From assembly GCF_900099975.1 (NCBI RefSeq), contig NZ_FNEI01000001.1:496001-560000 (forward strand): 64,000 nt of DNA. The letters are read 5' to 3'. How positions within the stretch are numbered: the stretch's first letter is position 1; every line of letters starts with the position of its first letter. Below the pieces are notes generated by a model that saw nothing but the letters and a program-made list of their open reading frames with translations, was not told where the DNA came from and did not search any database. The position numbers were made by a program, and so were the translations under genes. Below, piece by piece: positions 1 to 8,844 of this stretch. The stretch is from Arthrobacter cupressi. GTDB taxonomy: Bacteria; Actinomycetota; Actinomycetes; Actinomycetales; Micrococcaceae.

Positions 1-268
1 AGATTTCCGAGGTGCTGAGCTTGAATCCGGCGCCGGGGAGCTGGACCACCACGATCGACCAGAGCTGCCAGACCACGAAGCCCAGGAACTCGGCGAAGAT
101 GGACCAGTACAGGTTGCGCTTGGCGATGGAACGGCCTTCGGCCTCCCATTGGCCCTTGTTCTCTGCGTCCCAATTCGCGATCCAGCGGCCGGGGCGATGT
201 TCAAGTACGGGTACTGAAAGTTTGGTGGCCTCGTTGCCTTGGGTCTGTGCGCTTTGTTCGACAGTCAC
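1..268 (-). CDS. narK: NarK-type nitrate/nitrite MFS transporter (5' part, runs off window)
   Basis: Only the first 89 codons are present, and the gene continues beyond base 1. A GTG start at 266-268 is preceded by AAGGAGG six bases upstream, which fixes the start. The protein begins with a cytosolic tail, then a Trp-Asp-rich segment (GRWIANWDAEN), then RNLYWSIFAEFLGF and the first membrane helix ending near QLWSIVVVQLP. The WD..W plus RNL..SI.AE.LGF pattern is what I recall for the NNP (nitrate/nitrite porter) branch of the MFS, typical of actinobacterial NarK. It would import nitrate or export nitrite across the plasma membrane. Nitrate assimilation genes may lie to the left, outside the window. 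The family call rests on the N-terminus only. Confidence 0.75.
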   Translation of the reverse strand, partial: MTVEQSAQTQGNEATKLSVPVLEHRPGRWIANWDAENKGQWEAEGRSIAKRNLYWSIFAEFLGFVVWQLWSIVVVQLPGAGFKLSTSEI

Positions 269-438
269 GGGATGCCTCCTTGGGGGGACTAGGTACTTCC
301 AAGTTAGGGAGGGCTCGTTTCGGCGACCGGCGCGGTGTGTAAACGTGCTGTGACATTTGCCTATCCGAGGGTGTCGGGGCCGCGTGAGAAGCGGTGAGGG
401 TTAGTGTGGCGTTGACCACATTGTGGGATGTTCCAAAA

Positions 439-473
439 GGTCCATATTCCGGACCGAATGTCCATTCAGTGGA
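439..473. promoter_or_regulatory. Dyad-rich upstream region of the MHS transporter
   Basis: Two inverted repeats lie side by side: GGTCC-N7-GGACC at 439-455 and TCCA-TTCAG-TGGA at 461-473. A possible -10 element, TAAACT, follows at 501-506, 51 bases before the preferred ATG of the transporter. I could not find a convincing -35. The arrangement suggests an upstream-bound regulator, for example of the IclR type often linked to MHS transporters, but no regulator gene is visible nearby. Confidence 0.35.
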
Positions 474-557
474 TAGCCGGAACTATTCTTGAACCCTCAA
501 TAAACTTGCCGGGCAGGCCGCAGGCGCCGGACCGGTGTGAACGAAAGCTGCTACTAC

Positions 558-1967
558 ATGTCGTCCACCGCTACATCCAAGGAAGGCGAGTCCACTCAGC
601 CAGTGAACTCGCGGGGCAAGGTGATCTTCGCGAGCCTGATCGGCACGACGATCGAGTTCTACGACTTCTACGCCTACGCCACCGCGTCGGTGCTCGTCTT
701 TCCCAAGCTTTTCTTCCCCGATGCCACTGACATCAACGCGCTGCTTAGCGCCTTCGCCATCTTCGGCGTTGCCTTCTTCGCCCGTCCTATCGGGGCAGTG
801 GTCTTCGGGCACTTCGGTGACAAGATCGGTCGCAAGGGCACGCTGGTTGCTTCCCTGTTGACCATGGGTATTGCGACCTTCCTCATCGGGCTGCTGCCCA
901 CGGCCTCCATGGCTGGGTGGGCGATCCTGGCGCCGGTCCTGCTGGTGGTGCTGCGATTCTTCCAGGGCCTGGCTTTGGGCGGGGAGTGGTCCGGCGCGGC
1001 CCTGCTGGCCACCGAGAACGCGCCCGAGGGCAAGCGCGCAATTTACGGCACGTTCCCGCAACTGGGTGCTCCAATCGGGTTCATCATCGCCAACGTGATC
1101 TTCATCTGGATGAACGTGACCCTGAGCCCCGAAGAGTTCCTTGCCTGGGGCTGGCGCGTTCCGTTCCTGCTCAGCGCGGTTCTGGTCATCGTGGGCCTTT
1201 ACGTCCGCTTGAAGCTGGTGGAAAGCGCGTCCTTCACCAAGGTGATCGTCCAGGAAAAGGTCCAGAAGCTGCCCCTGGCCGCAACGGTCAAGAACCACTG
1301 GCGGCCGGTGCTCGCCGGCACCTTCATCATGCTGGCCACCTACGTGCTCTTCTACATCATGACCACGTTCACCCTGTCCTATGGCACCAAGCCCACCCTG
1401 GCTGGCGCGCAGGCAGCGGCCGAGAAAGCCGGCAAGCCCATGACGGCCGAGCAGGTCGCGGCGTTTGTCCCCGGTTTGGGCATCAGCCGGTCCGACTTCC
1501 TCTGGATGCTGATCTTCGGCGTTGTCTTCTTCGGTATCTTCACCGTGGTCTCCGGTCCGCTGGCCGAAAAGTGGGGCCGCCGGAAGTTCCTGCTCGGCGT
1601 CACAGCCGGCATTTTCGTGTTCGGTGCGCTTTGGTTCACGATGTTCGGCCCGGGCCAGGCCGCCGCGATGGTCGGCCTGATTGTTGGCTTCACCCTCATG
1701 GGCCTGACCTTCGGACCCATGGCGGCCATCCTGCCTGAACTGTTCCCCGCAAACGTCCGCTACACGGGTTCGGCAGTGGCATACAACCTCTCGTCCATGA
1801 TTGGCGCGGCTCCCGCGGGATTTGTTGCCATCGCACTCTGGTCTGCGGCCAACGGAAGTACGTGGCTGGTTGGCGCTTACATGGCAGTTGCAGCGGTAAT
1901 CACCTTCATTGCGCTCTGGCTGACCCGGGAAACCAAGGACACGGACTACGAGAACAACGTCGCCTGA
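558..1967 (+). CDS. MFS transporter, metabolite:H+ symporter (MHS) family
   Basis: A 469-residue polytopic membrane protein of normal length for the MHS family (ShiA/ProP/citrate-H+ symporter relatives), importing a small organic acid, osmolyte or aromatic acid with protons. It shows TTIEFYDFYAYATA in the first helix, the MFS motif GDKIGRKG near residues 87-94, RFFQGLALGGEWSG near 131-144 and a second motif AEKWGRRK in the central loop. About twelve helices are apparent. The frame is open from a GTG at 537 (seven residues longer); I prefer the ATG at 558, which has a weak GAAAG upstream. The gene is divergent from narK and ends in a strong hairpin. Substrate is unknown, and no catabolic genes adjoin it. 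Confidence 0.85.
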   Translation: MSSTATSKEGESTQPVNSRGKVIFASLIGTTIEFYDFYAYATASVLVFPKLFFPDATDINALLSAFAIFGVAFFARPIGAVVFGHFGDKIGRKGTLVASLLTMGIATFLIGLLPTASMAGWAILAPVLLVVLRFFQGLALGGEWSGAALLATENAPEGKRAIYGTFPQLGAPIGFIIANVIFIWMNVTLSPEEFLAWGWRVPFLLSAVLVIVGLYVRLKLVESASFTKVIVQEKVQKLPLAATVKNHWRPVLAGTFIMLATYVLFYIMTTFTLSYGTKPTLAGAQAAAEKAGKPMTAEQVAAFVPGLGISRSDFLWMLIFGVVFFGIFTVVSGPLAEKWGRRKFLLGVTAGIFVFGALWFTMFGPGQAAAMVGLIVGFTLMGLTFGPMAAILPELFPANVRYTGSAVAYNLSSMIGAAPAGFVAIALWSAANGSTWLVGAYMAVAAVITFIALWLTRETKDTDYENNVA

Positions 1968-2000
1968 CAGTCGTCGGGGAAGCCACCCGGCAACAGCGAA

Positions 2001-2043
2001 AGGCTCCGGCCCTGCACCACATGGTGCGGGGCCGGAGCCTTTT
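2001..2043. terminator. Bidirectional terminator between MHS transporter and accA
   Basis: A 19-bp stem (2001-2019 with 2022-2040, one T:G pair) has a two-base loop and is followed by TTT on the plus strand. On the minus strand it also ends in AGCCTTT. It sits between the convergent transporter and carboxylase genes and probably serves both. Confidence 0.8.
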
Positions 2044-2080
2044 CATGTCGGTCGCTGGCCCGCCAAGGGGCCCTCGCGAA

Positions 2081-3892
<1,812 letters not shown>

Positions 3893-3979
3893 GACTCCTT
3901 CTGTCCTCAAAGGAGACTAGCGTGATTGGGAGGGTTCCGCCCATATTGGTGGGGGAATCCGTGCGTGCGGCGCCTCCTC

Positions 3980-3998
3980 TTTGTAGGGTTGCTACAAA
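3980..3998. promoter_or_regulatory. Palindrome shared by the two carboxylase loci (copy 1)
   Basis: TTTGTAG-GGTTG-CTACAAA is a perfect 7+5+7 inverted repeat about 90 bases upstream of accA and overlapping the maf stop codon. A nearly identical element lies upstream of accD at 14190-14204. A regulator common to both acyl-CoA carboxylase transcription units is the simplest reading. By analogy, FasR controls accBC and accD1 in Corynebacterium, though I cannot confirm that the site matches its operator. Confidence 0.6.
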
Positions 3999-4663
3999 CC
4001 GGCCGGGTCCCCGTCCAGGGCCCACAGCTCGGTGATGCCCACCCGTGCCTGGCCGAGCAGTTCGCGCAGCGTGGAGACGGACAGCCCGACGACGGCGTGC
4101 GGGTCCCCGTCGACCTTGCGGATGAACGCCCCGCCCAGCCCGTCGATGGTGAAGGAGCCCGCGCAGTGCAGCGGTTCCCCCGTGGCGATGTAGGCGTCCA
4201 CCTCGGCCTCGCTCATCGGCGTGAAGTGCACTTCGGCGCTGGAGACCGCGCCAAGGGTCGCCCCGGTGCCGTCGGCACTTTCCCCGTCCTCGACGTCGGC
4301 GGCAGTTTCGCGGCAGTCCACCAGCCAGTGTCCGGTGTGCAGTACCCCGGAGGAACCGCTCATGCGGAGCATGCGCTCCTTGGCGACCTCGGCGGTGTAC
4401 GGCTTGCCGTGCGCCTCGCCGTCGAACTCGAAGACCGAATCGCAGCCGATCACCAGGGCACCTTCGGCCTCGGGCAGCGCCGCGACGGCCTCGGCCTTGG
4501 CGCGCGCCAGCAGCAGGGCGGTGTCGTGCGGATCGGTGACCCCGTAGCGCGCCTGGACGGCGTCCTCGTCGACGTCGGACACGAGGATTTCGTGCCGGAT
4601 GCCGGCCTCCGTGAGGAGCTTGGTGCGGGCGGGGGACTGGGAGGCCAGGATAAGTCGGGTCAC
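3992..4663 (-). CDS. maf: Maf family nucleoside-triphosphate pyrophosphatase
   Basis: A 223-residue Maf/HAM1-fold protein that hydrolyses non-canonical or modified NTPs to NMP and pyrophosphate in the cytoplasm. It opens with the family signature LILASQSPARTKLL. Further on are VSDVDED, a lysine-containing ARAKAEAV, GCDSVFEFDGEAHGKP and GVLHTGHWLVD. The stretch around EDGESADGTGATLG looks like an insertion compared with short Maf proteins. GTG is the start; no strong ribosome site is visible. maf lies just upstream of accA on the same strand, as in other actinobacteria, where maf sits between accE and accA. Confidence 0.92.
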   Translation of the reverse strand: MTRLILASQSPARTKLLTEAGIRHEILVSDVDEDAVQARYGVTDPHDTALLLARAKAEAVAALPEAEGALVIGCDSVFEFDGEAHGKPYTAEVAKERMLRMSGSSGVLHTGHWLVDCRETAADVEDGESADGTGATLGAVSSAEVHFTPMSEAEVDAYIATGEPLHCAGSFTIDGLGGAFIRKVDGDPHAVVGLSVSTLRELLGQARVGITELWALDGDPAGL

Positions 4664-4739
4664 GGATTCAAGGGTATCCGCTGCCGGAAGGCGCCGGAGG
4701 ACGCGCTGGACGCTTTACCGACCGCGCTGCCGGCAACGC

Positions 4740-4777
4740 AAAAGGAAGGAACGCCCGTGCGGGACGTTCCTTCCTTT
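4740..4777 (-). terminator. Terminator of the 60-aa protein gene
   Basis: A 13-bp perfect stem (4741-4753 with 4765-4777) ends on the minus strand in CCTTTTG. It lies just after the stop of the small minus-strand gene and before maf, separating the two transcripts. Confidence 0.7.
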
Positions 4778-4783
4778 CAGCGG

Positions 4784-4966
4784 CTACACCCGCTCGCGGC
4801 TGCGGTCGATGACCGGTTCACGCGGGGCGGAGAAATCGCGGCGCCGGCGCGGGAAGGCCCAGAAGGTGCCCTTCGCGTCAACGTGTGGTTCCTTGCGCTC
4901 TTCGGTTTCCCGCGAGGCATCTTTCTTGGTGTCCCAGCGGAAATCCTTGCTGTACGGGTAGCACAT
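4784..4966 (-). CDS. Small charged protein of unknown function (60 aa)
   Basis: A 60-residue protein, MCYPYSKDFRWDTKKD..., rich in Arg, Lys, Asp and Glu, with no membrane segment and no motif I recognise. Support for a real gene is good: an AAAGGAGG ribosome site lies seven bases ahead of the ATG, and a dedicated hairpin terminator follows directly. The protein has Phe-Trp-Ala-Phe in the middle and Arg-rich blocks on either side. It stands alone between the MMPL gene and maf. Function unknown. Confidence 0.7.
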   Translation of the reverse strand: MCYPYSKDFRWDTKKDASRETEERKEPHVDAKGTFWAFPRRRRDFSAPREPVIDRSRERV

Positions 4967-5042
4967 TACAGACCTCCTTTTGGTGACTGCCTCTTAATCC
5001 TCCTCCTGATCCGGCAGCGCGTCGAGGCCAATTCAGGCAAGC

Positions 5043-7601
5043 TCAGGGCACCAGTTCCTTCGCTTCGCCGGCGTCGTCCGGGGCACCTGCCCGGGCCCCG
5101 GCCCGCTCAAGCGAGGCGCCTTCGACGTCCACGTCCGGCAGCACCCGGTCCAGCCAGCGCGGCAGCCACCACGCCTTCTCGCCGAGCAGGTACATCGCGG
5201 CGGGCAGGATCGTCATGCGGACCACGAACGCATCCACCAGCACACCGAACGCCATCGCGAAGCCAAGCGGCCGGACCATGGTCAGGTGGGAGAAGATGAA
5301 GCCGGCGAATACGCTCACCATGATGATCGCGGCGGCGGTGACCACGGCGGCGGCGTGGCTGAAGCCGCTGCGCACCGCCTGCCTGGCGTTCTCGCCGTGC
5401 ATGTACGATTCCCGCATGCCCGAGGTGATGAAGACCTGGTAGTCCATCGCCAGGCCGAACAGCACACCGATCAGGATGATCGGCAGGAAGCTCAGCACGG
5501 CGCCGGGATTCGCGACGTCGAATACGGCGCCCAGCCAACCCCACTGGTACACGGCGACCACGGCGCCGAAGGCCGCGGCCAGCGAGAGCAGGAAGCCGCC
5601 GGTGGCCAGCAACGGGACCACCACCGAGCGGAACACAAGCAGCAACAGGATCACTGACAGCCCGACGACGATCGCCAAGTAGGGCGGCAAGGCCGCGCCG
5701 AGCTTTTCGGACACGTCCACGTTGCCGGCCGTCTGCCCGGTCAGGCCGATGGTGACCCCGGTATCGGCGGCGATGTCGCTGCCCTTGGCGCGGAGTTCGG
5801 AGACCACGTGGACGGTGCTCTCGCTGGCCGGCCCATCCTGCGGGATCACTTGGAACACGGCGGTGCGGTGTCCGTCGCTTCCGGTGGCCGGGCTCAATGC
5901 GACCGGCACGGCTGCCACCACCTTGTCCACGCTCCGGAGTTCCTCGGCAACGTCCAGCTGCTTGTTCACCGCTTCGCTGTCGCTGAGCCCGCCGGGCAGC
6001 TCGCCCACCACCACGATCGGTCCGGTGACGCCTTCGCCGAAGCTCTTGCGGGTGAGGTCGTAGGCCTGGAAGGCCTGGGACTCGACAGGTTCGGAGCCGC
6101 CGTCGGGCAGCGCCAGCCGCAGCTGGGAGGCCGGCAGGGCGAGGACGCCGAGCAGTACGACGCCGGCGAGCAGCGACCAGACAGGATGGCGGGTCACCAG
6201 CCCGCCCCAGCCGCGGTTGCTCTTGGCCGCATCGGCGGCCCGGTCCGCGCTCTCGTGGCCGGGCTCGGCGTTGTGCCTGGCGGCCTTCGCCCAGGCGCGC
6301 CTGGAGATCAGGCGGGGACCAATCAGCGAGAGGACCGCCGGGGTCAGGGTGAGGGAAACGACGACGGCGACCGCCACCGTGGCGGCGGCGGAGAGGCCCA
6401 TCACGGCCAGGAAGGGCAGGCCGGGGACCACCAGGGCTGCCAGGGCGATGACCACGGTGAGGCCGGCGAACAGTACGGCGTTGCCCGAGGTGCCGGTGGC
6501 GAGGGCCGCGGATTCCTCCGGGTCCATGCCGGCGAGCAGTTGGCCGCGGTGCCGGTTGACGATGAACAGGGAATAGTCGATGCCCACGGCCAGGCCGAGC
6601 ATGAGGGCGAGCATCGGGGAGATGGAGCTCATGTCGATGACGCCGGTGAGGGCGAAGGTTCCGCCCACGCCGACGGCCACGCCGACCAGGGCCATGAGCA
6701 GCGGCAGGCCTGCGGCGATCAGGGTGCCGAGCATCACGATCAGTGCCAGGGCGGCGACGGCGATGCCGACGATCTCGGCGACGCCGAACAGCTGCGAGAC
6801 GTCCTCGGTGATTTCCTTGCTGGCCAATGCCGTTACCCCGGCGGAGGAGACCTCGTGCGAGATGTCCTGGACTTCCTGGCGGTCGGCAGGGGTGAGGGCG
6901 TTGATGGAGGTCTTGAACTGGACCTGGGCGATCGCGGCCCTGCTGTCCTCGGACACGAAGCGCATGCCCTCGGAAGCCTGAAGCTGGCGCTTGGCCAGGG
7001 CGAGCTTTTCGGCGCCCTCGGCGGCCTGCTTCCGGCCGGCGTCGAGCTTTGCCTTCCCCGCGGCGAGCTGGGCCTTCTGCGGGCCGAGCTGGGCGTCGAT
7101 CGCGGCGGCAGGCAGCCCGGCCGCCGCCATCTGCTCCTCGGCGGCCTTGAGTTGTGCCTCGCCGGCAGCCAGCTGCGCCCGGGCCTGCTCAAGCTGGGCG
7201 TTCCCGGCTGCCGCCTGCTTTTCACCCTGTTCGACGGCGGCGGGCGCCTTGTCGAGTTCGGCCTGCGTTTCGAAGGGGTTGACGGTGGACTGCACTGTGG
7301 GCAGTTTCTCCAGCTTGGCCAGGGCTGCTGCGACCGCGTCCTTCCCGGCCTGGTCGAAGCCGCTGGAGCCCGCTTCGAAAACGATGCCGGCGGATCCGCC
7401 GGAGGCCTCCGGCAGGTCCGCCTTGAGCTTGTCCAGCATCCGCTGGGTCTCGGTGCCCGGGATCTGGAAGTTGTTGGACATGGTGCCGTGGAAAGCCGCG
7501 GCGGAGCCACCCACGGCGACCAGGACGGCCAGCCAGAGGGAGATCACCAGCCAGCGGTGCCGGTAGGAGAACTTGCCAAGACGGTAGAGCAACGTAGCCA
7601 T
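5043..7601 (-). CDS. MMPL-family RND exporter
   Basis: An 852-residue polytopic protein of the MMPL/RND superfamily, probably a proton-driven exporter of lipids or hydrophobic compounds. The first helix is at about residues 17-36, followed by a large extracytoplasmic domain, a helix bundle, a second extracytoplasmic domain and a final helix bundle containing GLAMDYQVFITSGMRE. The first half has the matching motif GLAVGIDYSLFIVNRHRG, where the Asp-Tyr pair is the expected proton relay. The first external domain contains an Ala/Gln/Lys-rich coiled coil at about residues 113-211. The gene follows a TetR repressor gene after a 25-base gap and is probably controlled by it. Confidence 0.9.
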   Translation of the reverse strand: MATLLYRLGKFSYRHRWLVISLWLAVLVAVGGSAAAFHGTMSNNFQIPGTETQRMLDKLKADLPEASGGSAGIVFEAGSSGFDQAGKDAVAAALAKLEKLPTVQSTVNPFETQAELDKAPAAVEQGEKQAAAGNAQLEQARAQLAAGEAQLKAAEEQMAAAGLPAAAIDAQLGPQKAQLAAGKAKLDAGRKQAAEGAEKLALAKRQLQASEGMRFVSEDSRAAIAQVQFKTSINALTPADRQEVQDISHEVSSAGVTALASKEITEDVSQLFGVAEIVGIAVAALALIVMLGTLIAAGLPLLMALVGVAVGVGGTFALTGVIDMSSISPMLALMLGLAVGIDYSLFIVNRHRGQLLAGMDPEESAALATGTSGNAVLFAGLTVVIALAALVVPGLPFLAVMGLSAAATVAVAVVVSLTLTPAVLSLIGPRLISRRAWAKAARHNAEPGHESADRAADAAKSNRGWGGLVTRHPVWSLLAGVVLLGVLALPASQLRLALPDGGSEPVESQAFQAYDLTRKSFGEGVTGPIVVVGELPGGLSDSEAVNKQLDVAEELRSVDKVVAAVPVALSPATGSDGHRTAVFQVIPQDGPASESTVHVVSELRAKGSDIAADTGVTIGLTGQTAGNVDVSEKLGAALPPYLAIVVGLSVILLLLVFRSVVVPLLATGGFLLSLAAAFGAVVAVYQWGWLGAVFDVANPGAVLSFLPIILIGVLFGLAMDYQVFITSGMRESYMHGENARQAVRSGFSHAAAVVTAAAIIMVSVFAGFIFSHLTMVRPLGFAMAFGVLVDAFVVRMTILPAAMYLLGEKAWWLPRWLDRVLPDVDVEGASLERAGARAGAPDDAGEAKELVP

Positions 7602-7626
7602 GGTGGAACCGATCTGTTCTGGGTGG

Positions 7627-8283
7627 TCAGGCTGTGGCGGGTGCGTTGAAGCCGGTGGCCAGCAGGCCCACGGCGGTGACGAGGTGCTGGCGGAAGACCG
7701 CCAGGGAGTCCGGGGAAAGGTCGGCGCCGCGTTCTTCGAACCAGACGCCCATCGCGGCCTTGCCGCAGGCGATGATCGAGCCGGCCATGGCCCGCAGAGC
7801 GAGTTCGTTGGCGCCTTCGCCCAGCCGCTCGCGGGCCGCGGCGATGATCTGTTCGGTGCAGTGCTCCCAGGCCTCGAGCTCGCAGCGTCCGAGGGCCTGG
7901 CTGGAGTTCGTCAGGCTGAAGAGTTCGGCGATGGGGGCGGCCGTCATCGGATCCGCCAGCTCCAGTAGCGCAACCCGGGCGGATTCCAGGACCGGCTCAT
8001 CCGCGGGGCGGAGGCGGAACTGCTCCAGGACGTTGTCAAGGAAGCGGTCCGCCAGGGAGGCAAGCGCAGCGTCGACGCCGGTGAAGTAGTTGAAGAAGGT
8101 CCGCCGCGACACCCCCGCCTCGGCGGCGATGTCTTCCACCGTGAAGCCGCCCGCGCCCCTGCTGCGGAGGAGTACCAGCGCGGCATCGGCGATGGCGCGG
8201 CGCGTGGCGGCCTTGTTCAGTTCCCGGCGGGACTCTGCCTTGGCGGTGTCAGGGGACGTTTTGGCGGTATCAGTTGACGGCAC
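7627..8283 (-). CDS. TetR-family regulator, probable repressor of the MMPL exporter
   Basis: A 218-residue regulator. The N-terminal helix-turn-helix is clear: FTVEDIAAEAGVSRRTFFNY, typical of TetR, preceded by a Lys/Arg-rich tail. The C-terminal ligand domain is helical and not diagnostic. It is the first gene of a two-gene unit with the MMPL exporter 25 bases downstream, so it most likely represses its own operon and responds to an exported compound. The GTG start at 8281-8283 has no good ribosome site and may be translated from a leaderless or near-leaderless transcript. An inverted repeat lies directly upstream. Confidence 0.88.
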   Translation of the reverse strand: MPSTDTAKTSPDTAKAESRRELNKAATRRAIADAALVLLRSRGAGGFTVEDIAAEAGVSRRTFFNYFTGVDAALASLADRFLDNVLEQFRLRPADEPVLESARVALLELADPMTAAPIAELFSLTNSSQALGRCELEAWEHCTEQIIAAARERLGEGANELALRAMAGSIIACGKAAMGVWFEERGADLSPDSLAVFRQHLVTAVGLLATGFNAPATA

Positions 8284-8290
8284 ATATTTA

Positions 8291-8311
8291 CACTAAGTGC
8301 ATTTTTGCACT
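8291..8311. promoter_or_regulatory. Candidate TetR operator of the MMPL unit
   Basis: AGTGCA-TTTT-TGCACT (8296-8311) is a perfect inverted repeat 13 bases before the tetR start codon, and CACT-A-AGTG (8291-8299) overlaps it. Overlapping dyads this close to a tetR start are typical of autoregulatory operators. Confidence 0.55.
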
Positions 8312-8341
8312 CTGCGCAAGTTAAATCCGGGGGAGCGGGGG

Positions 8342-8734
8342 CTATGCCTGCTGTTGCTGGCCCGCGGTGCTGTTCAGGTAGATCGACTGGCCCGTGGCCC
8401 CGGCCTCGCCTTCCTTCAGCGGGATGGCGAAAACGGCCGTGCCGTAGGCGCACACCTCGGTCCAGTTCGTTCCCATCTCGGAGGTGTCGAAACGCATTGC
8501 CACAATGGCGTTGGCGCCCCGCTGCTGTGCCTCGCTGACCATGCGGGCCATGACTTCCTGGCGGCTTTCATACAGCGCCCTGGTCATTTCGGGAAGTTCG
8601 CCGCCTCCCAGGGAGCGGAAGCCGGCGAGCATCTGGGAACCGATGTCCCGGGACCGGACCGTGAGGCCCATGACCTCGCCGAAGACGGCGTCGATGCGGT
8701 GGCCGGGGATATCGTTCGAGGTGACAATCAGCAT
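8342..8734 (-). CDS. YbjQ-like UPF0145 family protein
   Basis: A 130-residue cytoplasmic protein of the YbjQ/UPF0145 family, whose biochemical role is not established. It begins MLIVTSNDIPGHRIDAVFGEVMG and contains GLTVRSRDIGSQ, a central helix and the strand AIVAMRFDTSEM, followed by VCAYGTAVFAIPL. These are the family's conserved blocks. The C-terminus ends in a Gln-rich tail. It is flanked by the tetR gene and the symporter on the same strand, with its own start about 110 bases after the symporter stop. No functional link to the neighbours is evident. Confidence 0.85.
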   Translation of the reverse strand: MLIVTSNDIPGHRIDAVFGEVMGLTVRSRDIGSQMLAGFRSLGGGELPEMTRALYESRQEVMARMVSEAQQRGANAIVAMRFDTSEMGTNWTEVCAYGTAVFAIPLKEGEAGATGQSIYLNSTAGQQQQA

Positions 8735-8767
8735 GGGCCGAGCCTACCGGCAGGCGCCCGTTAAACG

Positions 8768-8800
8768 GATGAATCCCCGGGGAACTCCCGGGGATTCATC
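8768..8800. terminator. Hairpin after the symporter gene
   Basis: A 14-bp perfect stem (8768-8781 with 8787-8800) and a five-base loop lie between the symporter stop and the ybjQ-like start. On the minus strand it is followed only by CGTTTAA, so termination may be partial. Confidence 0.5.
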
Positions 8801-8844
8801 TGCAAGGCGGCGCGGTTGTGGACGGCGCGCCCTGGGTCGGCGTG

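Noticed and set aside
3893..3910. TTG start of accA six codons upstream
   Set aside because: No ribosome site precedes it; the AGAAGGAG lies between it and the ATG at 3892.
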